Shown: positions 45,859 to 54,707, counted from the stretch's first letter. The stretch: 64,000 bases of DNA from Nocardia abscessus NBRC 100374 (GCF_000308455.1 NZ_BAFP01000101.1:1-64000), one strand, 5' to 3'. Translations and numbers: made by a program. The notes: generated by a model not told the origin, from the letters alone.

Positions 45859-47247
45859 ATGTCCGAAGTCACTGCGAATCCGATATCCGAATCCGGGCCC
45901 GAGCTGAAACGGGTGATGGGGCCGGGACTGCTCCTGTTGTTCATCGTCGGCGACATTCTCGGCACCGGGATCTACGCGCTCACCGGAAAGGTGGCCAACG
46001 AGGTCGGCGGGGCGGTGTGGGTGCCGTTCCTCGTGGCGTTCCTGGTCGCGCTCGTCACCGGCTTCAGCTACCTCGAACTGGTCACCAAGTACCCGCACGC
46101 CGCGGGCGCCGCCCTCTACACGCACAAGGCGTTCGGCATCCATTTCCTCACCTTCATGGTCGCGTTCGCGGTGATGAGTTCCGGCATCACCTCCGCGGCC
46201 ACGGCCTCGCGGGCGTTCGCGGCCAACTTCGCCGAGGCCTTCGACCTGGATCTGGGCACCGGAACCGCGGTGACGGTGATCGCCCTGGTGTTCATGGCGG
46301 TGGTGGCGGCGGTCAACCTGCGCGGCGTGAGCGAGGGCGTGAAGCTCAACGTGGTGCTCACCTGCGTGGAGCTGACCGGCCTGCTGATCGTCATCGCCAT
46401 CGGTTGCTGGGCGCTGGGCGTCGGTGACGGCGACTTCTCCCGCATCGTCGAATTCGAGACCGGCGAGCGCAACGCGGTCGGCGGCGTCATCGTGGCCACC
46501 ACGCTCGCGTTCTACGCGATGGTGGGCTTCGAGGACTCGGTGAACATGGCCGAGGAGTGCAAGGAGCCGAGCCGGATCTTCCCGAAGGTGCTGCTCGCCG
46601 GGCTGCTCATCACCGGGCTCATCTACGTGCTGGTGTCCATCAGCGCGGTGGCGCTCGTGCCCGCCGACCAACTCGGCCAGGGCGATACGCCGCTGCTGAA
46701 GGTAGTCGAGGCGGGCGCGCCGAGCTTCCCGACCCACGTGTTCGCGTACATCACCATGTTCGCCGTCGCCAATTCGGCGCTGATCAACATGCTGATGGCC
46801 AGCCGCCTGATCTACGGCATGGCCCGGCAAGGAGTACTGCCCCGGCCGTTCGGCCGCGTGCACGAGCGGCGCCGGACGCCTTACAACGCCATCGTTTTCA
46901 CCACGCTGCTGGCGCTCGGGCTCATCCTGTTCGTCGGTGAAGTGCCCGAGCTCGGCGGCACCACGGCGCTGCTGCTGCTCGCGGTGTTCACCGTGGTCAA
47001 CGTCGCCGTGCTGGTGCTGCGCCGAGACCCGGTGGCGCACAAGCATTTCAGGACGCCGACGCCGCTGCCCGTCCTCGGCGCGCTCACCTGCGGCTTTCTC
47101 GTCACGCCGTTCACCGACCGCAATCCGGCGCAGTACGCCATCGCGGGCGTGCTGCTGGCCATCGGAGTCGCGCTGTGGGGCGTGAACTACCTGGCCATCC
47201 GCGCAATGCGGGCCCAGCCGTTGGACACCAAGCCGGGCGCCGACTGA
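45859..47247 (+). CDS. APC-family amino-acid permease
   Basis: Amino-acid/polyamine/organocation transporter of 462 residues with about twelve hydrophobic helices. The family marks are GDILGTGIYALTGKVA (TM1), AVMSSGITSAATASRAFA, GFEDSVNMAEECKEPSRIFP (TM6 and the following loop) and a long C-terminal helical part. The ATG at 45859 has GAGGGGAGGACGC upstream. Substrate unknown. A hairpin lies just after the stop. Confidence 0.92.
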   Translation: MSEVTANPISESGPELKRVMGPGLLLLFIVGDILGTGIYALTGKVANEVGGAVWVPFLVAFLVALVTGFSYLELVTKYPHAAGAALYTHKAFGIHFLTFMVAFAVMSSGITSAATASRAFAANFAEAFDLDLGTGTAVTVIALVFMAVVAAVNLRGVSEGVKLNVVLTCVELTGLLIVIAIGCWALGVGDGDFSRIVEFETGERNAVGGVIVATTLAFYAMVGFEDSVNMAEECKEPSRIFPKVLLAGLLITGLIYVLVSISAVALVPADQLGQGDTPLLKVVEAGAPSFPTHVFAYITMFAVANSALINMLMASRLIYGMARQGVLPRPFGRVHERRRTPYNAIVFTTLLALGLILFVGEVPELGGTTALLLLAVFTVVNVAVLVLRRDPVAHKHFRTPTPLPVLGALTCGFLVTPFTDRNPAQYAIAGVLLAIGVALWGVNYLAIRAMRAQPLDTKPGAD

Positions 47248-47250
47248 CCG

Positions 47251-47273
47251 ACCGGCGGGGCGTGTCCGCCGGT
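47251..47273 (+). terminator. Hairpin downstream of the permease gene
   Basis: Perfect 8-bp inverted repeat (ACCGGCGG/CCGCCGGT) with a 7-base loop, starting three bases after the stop. Confidence 0.55.
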
Positions 47274-47327
47274 ATGTCGGATTTCTGCGGATGACTAGTC
47301 GCTGCCCGGTAGGTAAGGTGGGCGCCG

Positions 47328-47825
47328 ATGACCAGCATGGAAGCCCGTTTCGGGGATGCCACCCGGACCGTGCCCCTCCCCAACCCGTGGAATCTGACCG
47401 CCTATCTAGCCGCGGTGGCCGCCCATCGCGGACGCTCGATCAGCCTGCACCCCGTGCCCAAGGCGATGCTGGCCGAAACAGGCTGCGGCGGAGGCGGCCT
47501 GTGGGTGGCACGCAAGCACGACGACATCATCGTGTACGACGCCGCGGCCACCGGCCGCAACGCCGATCACGTCATCCTGCACGAGATCGGGCACATGCTG
47601 CTGGGTCACCACAAAGATCACGAACGCGGCGAACCGCTGCCGCCCTCGCTGGCCGTCATCCTGCCCTCGATCTCGCCGCATTCGATCGAACATGTGCTCG
47701 GCCGTACCGAATTCGGCGCCGATCGCGAGCGGGAAGCCGAGGTATTCGCCGATATGACCATGGTGTACGCGACCTTGCCGCGCCGCCGCCAGCGGTCGTT
47801 CCGGCTGTTCGGGCGAGGCAGATAG
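47328..47825 (+). CDS. ImmA/IrrE-family zinc metallo-endopeptidase
   Basis: A 165-residue gluzincin-like protease. The zinc motif HEIGHMLLGHH is intact (near residues 87-97) and the downstream Glu ligand is in EREAEVFADMTM. ImmA-type proteases inactivate phage-like or TA repressors, often beside an XRE gene; here the nearest XRE gene is 1.6 kb upstream behind the permease. Target unknown. Opposite to the DUF4254 gene next to it (stops adjacent). Confidence 0.88.
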   Translation: MTSMEARFGDATRTVPLPNPWNLTAYLAAVAAHRGRSISLHPVPKAMLAETGCGGGGLWVARKHDDIIVYDAAATGRNADHVILHEIGHMLLGHHKDHERGEPLPPSLAVILPSISPHSIEHVLGRTEFGADREREAEVFADMTMVYATLPRRRQRSFRLFGRGR

Positions 47826-48293
47826 CTACCAGCGGTCGTAGCGCCCCTCGGGTAGTCGTCTCGCGCCGGCTCGCAAGTCGTCGATGAGATCCTGGTAGCC
47901 GTCGGCCAATTCATCGATGCGGACCCACGCGTCGTAGGAGACCGATTCCGGCGCGTGCGCCAGCGCCGCGAGCGCCTGGGCGGCAAGCATGGCCAATCGG
48001 TCCACCATGCGGCCCACGGTCTCGGTGTGTTCGGGCGCGGCGGGCGGCGGTATCGGCATGGCCAGCGTGACCCAGCGGTCGATGCCGCGCACGAGCTGCG
48101 CCCGGCGCCGGTCGAGTTTGTCGCACCGGCTCGCCGGGGTGCGCTCGCGAGTCTGGTGCAGCTGAGCCAATTCTCCGGCCGCCTCCAGCATCGGATGATC
48201 CATGTGCGGCAAGCCCCGGAAGGCAGCCAGCAGAAGTTCTTTGCCGGGAATCACCCGGGCCTCCGACGCCTGAGCCACTTTCCGAGCCCCCAT
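47826..48293 (-). CDS. DUF4254 protein (copy B)
   Basis: A 155-residue DUF4254 family protein. Shares with copies A and C the plan: LLLAAFRGLPHMDHPML, ELAQLHQTRE, DRRRAQLVRGIDRWVTLAM, a shorter HTETVGRMVDRLAMLA segment, and the tail GYQDLIDDLRAGARRLPEG. ATG at 48293 is chosen; the frame is open further upstream. Function unknown. Confidence 0.72.
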   Translation of the reverse strand: MGARKVAQASEARVIPGKELLLAAFRGLPHMDHPMLEAAGELAQLHQTRERTPASRCDKLDRRRAQLVRGIDRWVTLAMPIPPPAAPEHTETVGRMVDRLAMLAAQALAALAHAPESVSYDAWVRIDELADGYQDLIDDLRAGARRLPEGRYDRW

Positions 48294-48538
48294 TCCTACC
48301 AGGGTGGACGCGTCTCGCTCACGCCCTCGATGCCTTGCCTCGCCGGTGTCCCGGCACTGCCCGAACATCCACATGATCCAAGCGTGACCGAGCACGCAGT
48401 CCCCCGTGTCGAATTCGATCACTTCCGCTCACGCGACACGCCCATCGATCGGATTTCCGGTGCACGAGCCGGTTCGACGCACACGGCAAACATCCAGTGA
48501 CCTTGCGTTATTCGAAGATAGAGCCTACTTTCCTGCGA

Positions 48539-49492
48539 CTATTGCCAGCCGAGGCGACACGCCAGCCATCCAATGGTGATCCGAGCAAACGCCGCTTGAT
48601 GCCCACGCAAATGGGGCGAACGGGGCGGCCCCGGCTTCCGGCAGGCAACTGCCCAATAGCCGGCGAGCGCACAGACGAAAGCGTCGACCGCCGCCGGGTC
48701 GACGTCGCGGGTCACCGGATGGGTGGCGATGATCGGATCCGGGTCGACACCGGCGGCCGCGATCGACGGGGCGAGGGCGACGAGATCCATCCACGCCGCG
48801 CCCCGGCATGCCCACGCCCAGTCGACCGCCAGCACCGCACCGTCCGCTCGCCGCACCATGTTGTCCGGACGAAGGTCGGTGTGCAGCAAAGTATTCCCGG
48901 CCGCAGCAGCCATCCACGTCGCTTCCAGCTCGGCCAATTCCGTCAAATGCCGAGCGGGCCAACCGTCCAGGTCCGCCGGAGGCCCCTCGCTCGCGAAGGC
49001 GCGCCAGCCGACCAGCTCCGGTCCATAGGCTTCCGTCACCGTCGGCACGTCCGCCGGCGGGCTCGGTGTCAGCTCCGTCGCCAAGCGAGTCACCAGTTCG
49101 AGGGTGTCGCGCAACTCCCCCGGCTCGTCGAGGCGCGGAAACGTCCCCTCGACATCGTCGAACCCGGCGACGAACCACCCCGCGATCTCGCCCGAGAACC
49201 GGCATCGCGGTGCGGGCGCCGTCGCGGGCAGGCGCGACGCGATCCGCGCCTCCTGCCGATACACCGGCGCGAGTCCGTCCCCGGCCTCGATCGCCTTCAC
49301 GAAGGCAGCGTCACCACCGACCGTCCGCACCCGCACCGCCACCCCGTGACTGAATCCGCCGCCCTGATCCGCGGCCGCGCACACGACGTCCCCGAGCATC
49401 CGCTCTATTCCCACCCGCACCGGCCGCGGCACCTCGGCCCACCCGATCCTCGACGCAGTGCCCAGGAAATTCACCATCGCCCCATGGTCCAA
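48539..49492 (-). CDS. Aminoglycoside-phosphotransferase-like kinase family protein (second)
   Basis: A 317-residue APH-fold kinase. The catalytic motif is LLHTDLRPDNMVRRADG (Asp and Asn) and the metal-binding Asp is in AVDWAWACRG. The N-terminal nucleotide loop is degenerate (ADQGGGFSHGVAVRV). Such proteins phosphorylate small molecules; the substrate is unknown. The stop is close to a short A+T-rich stretch. ATG at 49492, with an alternative ATG at 49477. Confidence 0.85.
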   Translation of the reverse strand: MDHGAMVNFLGTASRIGWAEVPRPVRVGIERMLGDVVCAAADQGGGFSHGVAVRVRTVGGDAAFVKAIEAGDGLAPVYRQEARIASRLPATAPAPRCRFSGEIAGWFVAGFDDVEGTFPRLDEPGELRDTLELVTRLATELTPSPPADVPTVTEAYGPELVGWRAFASEGPPADLDGWPARHLTELAELEATWMAAAAGNTLLHTDLRPDNMVRRADGAVLAVDWAWACRGAAWMDLVALAPSIAAAGVDPDPIIATHPVTRDVDPAAVDAFVCALAGYWAVACRKPGPPRSPHLRGHQAAFARITIGWLACRLGWQ

Positions 49493-49689
49493 GCCTCACC
49501 CCGTAATCCACCACCGAATTACCTGCCCCGCAGTATCCGAACGGGTCCATCGAAGGTGCGAAATTCGAAGCGCGTGTCGGACGCGTCGAACGGCGGTCTG
49601 TAGCAGTCACACAGGCGAGCTGGGCGCGGACAGCGGCACCTACTGCCGTCCGGTCTCGGCCCACGCACGACTCCGTCCCCGATCGGCGC

Positions 49690-50454
49690 TCAGGAAATCG
49701 TCTCGTGCGCGGCGAGGTAGTCCTGACCGCCGATGTATGTGGTGTGGCCCGGATCCGCGGGGGCGGTGCTGGCCAGAGCGACGGCGGTGGCGAATTCGGT
49801 GACGGTGGGCAGGGTGCCCTGATCGCGGCGCGCGGCCACGGCGTCGGGGTTTCGGCGCTCCAACAGCTGGACGATGATCGTGCCGTCGATCATGTCGCCG
49901 GAGACGACGTGCAGGGCGATCCCCCGGCTGGTGAGCTCCGGGATCATGGCGCGCAGGACGTCCTCGCCCGCGCGCTTGCTCGCGGCGATGGGTTCGTAAT
50001 CGGCGGGGACCGGCTTGCGGCCGTGGAAGTGCGCCTGATGGCTGGTCACGAAGACGATCCGCGAACCCGACGGCATGTGCGGCAGGGCGAGCCGGACGAG
50101 CCGCTCCTGCGCGTCACGATTGAGCGCCATCGCGTAATCGGGCCGGGCGTTGCGTTCCAGCCCGCCGGAGGCGTTGAGCACCAGCACATCCACACGGCCG
50201 AACTCCGCGACGATCTGCGCGATCAAGGCACCGGCCGATTCCGCGGCGGCGATGTCGGCACCCGCGGTGGACGCGCTACCGCCCGCCTGACGGATCGACT
50301 CCGCCAGTGTCTCGGCTCGCTTGGCCTTCTCCCGGTAGTTGATCACCACGTGGTCACCCCGCCCGGCGATCACCCGTGCCGTCTCCGCGCCGATACCGCG
50401 GGAGGCGCCCGTGATCAGCACGATGCGCCGTCCGATCGTGTCGTCCACCGTCAC
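49690..50454 (-). CDS. SDR-family oxidoreductase with unusual active-site spacing
   Basis: Short-chain dehydrogenase of 254 residues. The NAD(P) site is LITGASRGIGAETARVI and VLVLNASGG follows. The catalytic segment reads TSHQAHFHGRKP then DYEPIAASKRAGEDVLR; the usual YxxxK spacing is changed to YEPIAASK, a form known in some actinobacterial SDRs. Cofactor preference unclear (Arg follows GAS, which allows NADP). GTG start at 50454. Divergent from an HxlR regulator, with a palindrome between, so it is probably controlled by it. Confidence 0.88.
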   Translation of the reverse strand: MTVDDTIGRRIVLITGASRGIGAETARVIAGRGDHVVINYREKAKRAETLAESIRQAGGSASTAGADIAAAESAGALIAQIVAEFGRVDVLVLNASGGLERNARPDYAMALNRDAQERLVRLALPHMPSGSRIVFVTSHQAHFHGRKPVPADYEPIAASKRAGEDVLRAMIPELTSRGIALHVVSGDMIDGTIIVQLLERRNPDAVAARRDQGTLPTVTEFATAVALASTAPADPGHTTYIGGQDYLAAHETIS

Positions 50455-50494
50455 CCTCTCGGTCCCGCCCGGCGATCACCCGCGCCAGTGCTTC

Positions 50495-50507
50495 TGATTC
50501 AGAATCA
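50495..50507. promoter_or_regulatory. Palindrome between SDR and HxlR genes
   Basis: TGATTCAGAATCA is a perfect 13-bp palindrome about a central A, 16 bases upstream of the HxlR ATG and 41 bases from the SDR GTG. Likely operator of the HxlR regulator, covering both promoters. Confidence 0.6.
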
Positions 50508-50522
50508 CTATGCTGGTTCTAA

Positions 50523-50873
50523 ATGAGAAGTGCAAACTCACCGAGGCCGCCGCGCGGCCGGGACGACCCGTCGAACGCGCCGCTGCTGGCCACAATGGAT
50601 CTGCTCGGCCAACGCTGGATCCTGCGCATCCTGTGGGAGCTGGAACCCGACCGTCTCGGCTTCCTCGAATTGCGCAGACGCATGGGCAACTGCTCCTCGA
50701 GCATGCTCTCGGTGCGCTTGCAACACCTGCAATCCGCGGGCTTGATCGCGAAGAACCCCGACAAGTCCTATGAACTGACCACCGCGGGCAGCGAACTCAG
50801 CACGGCACTCGGGCCGGTCTGGGACTGGTCGCGCCGCTGGCGCGTGACCCCCATCGAATCCGGTACCGACTGA
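50523..50873 (+). CDS. HxlR-family (MarR-like) transcriptional regulator
   Basis: A 116-residue winged-helix regulator. The HxlR pattern is LGQRWILRILWELEPDRLGF, ELRRRMGNCSSSMLSVRLQHL, then AGLIAKNPDKSYELTTAGSEL and a C-terminal RRWRV helix. Cys occurs in MGNCSSSM near the recognition helix, which in some relatives senses redox or aldehydes. Divergent from an SDR gene over a 68-bp spacer that carries a palindrome; it likely regulates that gene. Confidence 0.9.
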   Translation: MRSANSPRPPRGRDDPSNAPLLATMDLLGQRWILRILWELEPDRLGFLELRRRMGNCSSSMLSVRLQHLQSAGLIAKNPDKSYELTTAGSELSTALGPVWDWSRRWRVTPIESGTD

Positions 50874-50891
50874 CGGCGCCTGCGCGAGAGA

Positions 50892-50922
50892 TTGACCTTC
50901 GAGTTGGTTGAGGCTCCATGAT
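50892..50922 (+). promoter_or_regulatory. MerR-type promoter with 19-bp spacer
   Basis: A -35-like TTGACC (50892-50897) and -10-like CATGAT (50917-50922) are separated by 19 bp, the lengthened spacer characteristic of promoters activated by MerR proteins. The spacer contains CCT and AGG at its edges as weak dyad arms. The start codon lies six bases after the -10, so the transcript may be leaderless. Confidence 0.55.
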
Positions 50923-50928
50923 GGCCGG

Positions 50929-51987
50929 GTGACGAGTTCGGAGTCGACAGGGTTGATCACGATCGGTGTGCTGGCGCGGGCCAGTGGACTGACGGCGAGC
51001 GCGCTGCGGTTCTACGACGACTGCGGCCTGCTCGTTCCGGCTCGGGTCGACCCGCTGACCGGATACCGCTACTACACCGAGACGCAGCGGGAGCGGGCGA
51101 CACTCATCCGGCAACTGCGTGCGATCGATCTCCCGCTGGACGCGATCGCGGAGATTCTCGCCGGTGACGGTGAACGGGCACGGCGCCTGCTCGATCGTCA
51201 CGTGGCGGAATTGGCGCGGCGTGCGCATGAGGCCGCGCAAGTCGCCGCGGTGATCAAACGGTCGCTTCGAACTCACGTGGCGGTCGATGCCGCGGTTATG
51301 GCCGAGGCGCTCGAACAGGTCCGCGCCGCCGCGGCCCGCACCCGCGAGATACCGGTACTGACGGGCGTTCTGCTGGAAGCGGGCGCGAACGCGGTGACCC
51401 TCACCGCGACCGACCGCTACCGTCTGTCCACCCGCACGGTGGTGGCGAACCGGCAGCACGGCGGCGATTGGGCCGTGGTGCTCGATCCGAACGGACTCGA
51501 GTCGATCATCGAGCGGCTGCGCGGCCTGGACGAGGTCGTGGCCACACCGGCCGACGACGGATTGATTCTGACCGGCGACGGCGTCGAACACCGGGCGACT
51601 GTCATCGAGGAATCCTTCCCGGATCACCGCGCCCTGCTCTCCGGGCTGGCACCGGTACGCACCAGGGCGATCGTCGCTCGGCAGCTGATGCTGGACATTC
51701 TCGAAAAGACCGACGCCCCACTACGATTCGCGATCAAACCGTCCGGGATCGCGATAGCCGCGCGAGGCGGAGCGCACCGTCTGCCCGCGACGGTCACCGG
51801 CTCCGCAGTCACACTGTCGTTCGAGCCCGCGACACTGCTGCCCGCCGTTCACAGCGCGCTCGGTCCCGAGCTCATGCTCGACATCAGCGCCGCCGACCAG
51901 CCGGTGGTCCTGCGCTCCGCCACCGACGGCGACCTCACCACCCTGGTCATGCCCAGACGAGCGCTCGACCACGCCACCTCGAAATAG
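50929..51987 (+). CDS. MerR-family regulator fused to a DnaN-like sliding-clamp domain
   Basis: A 352-residue protein. The N-terminal MerR HTH is TIGVLARASGLTASALRFYD with PLTGYRYY and a coiled-coil helix to about residue 112. From residue 125 the sequence follows the DNA polymerase III beta clamp: REIPVLTGVLLEAGANAVTL (residues 139-158) and ATDRYRLSTRTVV, then regions like SFPDHRALLSGL and a C-terminal FEPATLLPAVHSALGPELML. This part is about two clamp domains long and cannot form a full clamp alone. Such fusions occur in actinobacteria; the role of the clamp part is unknown. GTG at 50929. Confidence 0.85.
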   Translation: MTSSESTGLITIGVLARASGLTASALRFYDDCGLLVPARVDPLTGYRYYTETQRERATLIRQLRAIDLPLDAIAEILAGDGERARRLLDRHVAELARRAHEAAQVAAVIKRSLRTHVAVDAAVMAEALEQVRAAAARTREIPVLTGVLLEAGANAVTLTATDRYRLSTRTVVANRQHGGDWAVVLDPNGLESIIERLRGLDEVVATPADDGLILTGDGVEHRATVIEESFPDHRALLSGLAPVRTRAIVARQLMLDILEKTDAPLRFAIKPSGIAIAARGGAHRLPATVTGSAVTLSFEPATLLPAVHSALGPELMLDISAADQPVVLRSATDGDLTTLVMPRRALDHATSK

Positions 51988-52178
51988 TCGCCGAACGCTG
52001 ACGACTCCGCGCAGCCGAGGCCCACACGACTACGCGCGCCCATTCTCGCTGGCGGCTCGATCCGACCGCTCACGTGAAATTGCGACCATCCGCCCCGACT
52101 TCTCCGATGCCCCGCACTCGAGTCAGCCGGGCGTAATCACACGAACCTCTCCGTCCGCGCACCCATGAAGGAGCCCCG

Positions 52179-52679
52179 ATGAACCCATCCCCCGACCACA
52201 CCATGGACGCCATCACCAGCGCTGTCGCGCTCGGACGCGAGGGCCGTCCGGATGACGCGCGAGATGCCCTGCTCGCCGTCTGGGCCTCGCTCGGGCCACA
52301 GGGGGATCCGTTGCACCGCTGCACGCTCGCCCACTATCTGGCCGACTTGCACGACGACCCGGCGGAAGCGCTGACCTGGGACATCCGGGCGCTCGACGCA
52401 GCCGACAGTCTTTCGGACGATCGCGCTCAAAGCTATGACGGTTCGCTGCGGGTGGCCGCGTTCTACCCGTCGTTGCACCTCAACCTCGCCGACGACTATC
52501 GCAGGCTCAGCTCGTTCAGCGCCGCCCAGCGCGAAATCGAAGCCGCCCGCAAGCGTGTGCACACGCTCGCCGACGACGGCTACGGAGCGACGATCCGGAC
52601 GGCTTTGGCCGAAGTAGAGTCGGCGATCCGCGAACGGCGCACCGAACCAAGGGCCTCGGCGCCGACCGGTGGCCGATAA
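52179..52679 (+). CDS. Hypothetical TPR-like helical protein
   Basis: A 166-residue protein with helix-turn-helix pairs typical of a tetratricopeptide-like solenoid (ALGREGRPDDARDALLAVW, LHRCTLAHYLADLHDDPAEALTW, LHLNLADDYRRLSSFSAAQREIEAA). No other motif. Ribosome binding site AAGGAG precedes the ATG. It may be a small scaffold; it is convergent with the TIGR03118 gene across a strong terminator. Confidence 0.6.
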   Translation: MNPSPDHTMDAITSAVALGREGRPDDARDALLAVWASLGPQGDPLHRCTLAHYLADLHDDPAEALTWDIRALDAADSLSDDRAQSYDGSLRVAAFYPSLHLNLADDYRRLSSFSAAQREIEAARKRVHTLADDGYGATIRTALAEVESAIRERRTEPRASAPTGGR

Positions 52680-52718
52680 CGCGCGAGCGGCCCGCACCAT
52701 TCCGGTGCGGGCCGCTCG
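52680..52718. terminator. Perfect 17-bp bidirectional terminator
   Basis: CGCGAGCGGCCCGCACC and its exact complement with a 5-base loop, between the convergent TPR-like and TIGR03118 genes. Confidence 0.85.
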
Positions 52719-52727
52719 CGACGGGGT

Positions 52728-54083
52728 CTACTTCAAGCGGAGCTTGCCGAACAGACCGTCCTTCTCGTCGTCGGGTCCCGCGGTGAAATACAGCGAGTCG
52801 GCGTCGCCGAGGCTCTCGCCGTTGCCGAACATCAGCGCCCACAGTCCCTCGATGGCGACCGGCTTGCCGTTGGCATCGCGCAAGTAGTCGGCGAACTTGC
52901 CGGTGGTGTCGTCGTAGGCCAGCACGTGCCCGGCGCCGCCGAAGTTGCCGACCAGCAGTTTGCCGCTGAGCGGACCGAAACCGTCCGGCGCGATCGTCAC
53001 CGCCCATGGCGCGTTCAGGCGCTTGCCGTCATCGATGATGCGCACCAGCTTGCCGTTGGCGTCGAACTCGGCGAGCTTGCCCTTGTCCGGCTTGCCGCCC
53101 GCCTCCTGCTCTTTGTCCTTGTCCAGCGAATCCTCTTCACCGGCGTCGAACTCGGCCTTGTCCTTCTCGTCCGGCTGCGTGGTGGCATAGGCGACGAACA
53201 CCCGGTCGCCGATGGTCGAGACGTTGAACGGCGCGGGATCGCCGGGCACTGTCTTCTTGCCCTTTTCCGGCGCGGCCGGGTCGATCGTGTCGCCGGTGGC
53301 GAACGGGTTGGCGAAGCCGGTGGTCGGGATCGGCTGCCAGTTCCGGTCGAACGTCCGAACCTGCGGGTCGGCGCCGAAGTCGGCGGCCAGCAGCTTGTCA
53401 CCGGACGGCGCCAGCGCGATCCCGAAGAACTGCATCCCCTGCGGCTCGCCGTCGAAGACCAGGTTGGCGGGGCCGTCGTGGCGCACGATGCGGCCCTCCA
53501 AGCCCTGCTCGGTCCAGGCCGAGATCTTGCCGGAGTCGGTGGCGAAGATGAACCGCGCCGAGCCGTTCAGGGGTCCGCCTTCCGCCTCCACCGGCTGGTC
53601 GTGGACAACGAACAGATCGGAGGTGATCGGCGCCGGGTTGAACACCACGCCGGTGGTCTTGCCCACGCTCTTGTCCGAGGTGTCGGCGTCGGCGCCGGGA
53701 ATGGTGACGATCTTCAGCTGATCCTGGAAGAGCTTCTGCACCTTCTCGTCCGCGGACTTGGTCACGTCGCCGACGAACTGGAACGACTTGCCGCCCGCCC
53801 CGACCCAGAAGTGCCCGCCCGCGCCCTTGGGGCGGTCGGCGAGTCCCCAGGCGTTCACCAGGTCGGGAAAAATGAACTGCGCCTTGTATTCCGCGTTGTT
53901 GGCCGCGAGGTTGGTCTGGACGTATTTGTTGCCGTCGAGCGCGGGCACCTCGTCCGACTTCGAGTCCGAGCAGCCCGCCGCCAGCGCCAGCGCGACCCCC
54001 AGCGCCGACGCGCGCAGCAGACCACTTCGGGTCCGCGACCGCGGCGTACCGCCACGGCGCGACTCATTCCAGCGTCCGTTCAA
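52728..54083 (-). CDS. TIGR03118 family lipoprotein (beta-propeller-like)
   Basis: A secreted lipoprotein of about 451 residues from TTG 54083. The N-terminus is basic and then hydrophobic, ending in the lipobox LAAGC. The mature part follows the TIGR03118 pattern: YVQTNLAANNAEYKAQ, FPDLVNAWGLADRPKGA, TTGVVFNP, SARFIFATDSGKISAWT, GNFGGAGHVLAYD and GLWALMFGNGE. TTG 54083 has AAGGAAAC upstream; an ATG at 54113 is also in frame. An iron-box-like sequence lies upstream, so it may be iron-regulated. Function unknown. Confidence 0.88.
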   Translation of the reverse strand: MNGRWNESRRGGTPRSRTRSGLLRASALGVALALAAGCSDSKSDEVPALDGNKYVQTNLAANNAEYKAQFIFPDLVNAWGLADRPKGAGGHFWVGAGGKSFQFVGDVTKSADEKVQKLFQDQLKIVTIPGADADTSDKSVGKTTGVVFNPAPITSDLFVVHDQPVEAEGGPLNGSARFIFATDSGKISAWTEQGLEGRIVRHDGPANLVFDGEPQGMQFFGIALAPSGDKLLAADFGADPQVRTFDRNWQPIPTTGFANPFATGDTIDPAAPEKGKKTVPGDPAPFNVSTIGDRVFVAYATTQPDEKDKAEFDAGEEDSLDKDKEQEAGGKPDKGKLAEFDANGKLVRIIDDGKRLNAPWAVTIAPDGFGPLSGKLLVGNFGGAGHVLAYDDTTGKFADYLRDANGKPVAIEGLWALMFGNGESLGDADSLYFTAGPDDEKDGLFGKLRLK

Positions 54084-54119
54084 CTTCTTGTTTCCTTTCC
54101 GACCACACCACATTGGTGA

Positions 54120-54138
54120 TAAGGCGAAGCTAACCTTA
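54120..54138. promoter_or_regulatory. IdeR/DtxR-like iron box
   Basis: TAAGGCGAAGCTAACCTTA matches the 19-bp IdeR consensus TTAGGTTAGSCTAACCTAA at 14 positions. It lies between the lipoprotein gene and the nitrobindin gene, 37 bases upstream of the lipoprotein's TTG start. The right half (GCTAACCTTA) is nearly perfect. Confidence 0.55.
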
Positions 54139-54199
54139 GCGTGAGCAAATTTCCGGAGTACGCGAACGGCGGGCGAAGGCCGGGTTTAGGCTGTTCGCC

Positions 54200-54697
54200 G
54201 TGGTCGAACCCCAGCCTGCTATTGCCCTGCATCCCGATATCGCCCCGCTCGCTCCACTGCTCGGCACTTGGCGTGGCAACGGGCAGGGTGAATACCCGAC
54301 CATTCAGCCGTTCGGCTATGTCGAGGAAATCCGGTTCGGCCATCTCGGCCGCCCGTTCCTCACCTACCGGCAGAAGACTCGCGCCACCGACGACGGCCGG
54401 CCGCTGCATGCCGAAACCGGCTATCTGCGTTGCCCACGTCCCGACCGCGTCGAATTGATCCTCGCCCATCCCACCGGAATCACCGAAATCTGTGAGGGCT
54501 CGCTCGCCGTCGAGGACGGCACGCTGCGCATGGAATTGGACTCCACCGGCATCGGGCGCAGCACCACAGCGAAACTCGTGACCGCCCTCGGCCGTTCGCT
54601 GCGCCTGTCCGGCGACACCATCGACTACACGCTCCGGATGGCGGCGGTCGGCGAACCCTTGCAGCATCACCTCGCGGCCACCTTGCGGCGGGACTGA
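54200..54697 (+). CDS. Nitrobindin (heme-binding beta-barrel, FABP-like)
   Basis: A 165-residue nitrobindin. The family signature GTWRGNGQGEYPTIQPFGYV (residues about 22-41) and the C-terminal heme-ligand His in EPLQHHLAATLRRD are present. Nitrobindins bind ferric heme in an open beta-barrel and can isomerise peroxynitrite or release NO. GTG at 54200 is the start. Divergent from the TIGR03118 lipoprotein, with an iron-box-like site in the 116-bp spacer. Confidence 0.93.
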   Translation: MVEPQPAIALHPDIAPLAPLLGTWRGNGQGEYPTIQPFGYVEEIRFGHLGRPFLTYRQKTRATDDGRPLHAETGYLRCPRPDRVELILAHPTGITEICEGSLAVEDGTLRMELDSTGIGRSTTAKLVTALGRSLRLSGDTIDYTLRMAAVGEPLQHHLAATLRRD

Positions 54698-54707
54698 ACC
54701 GGCCTCG

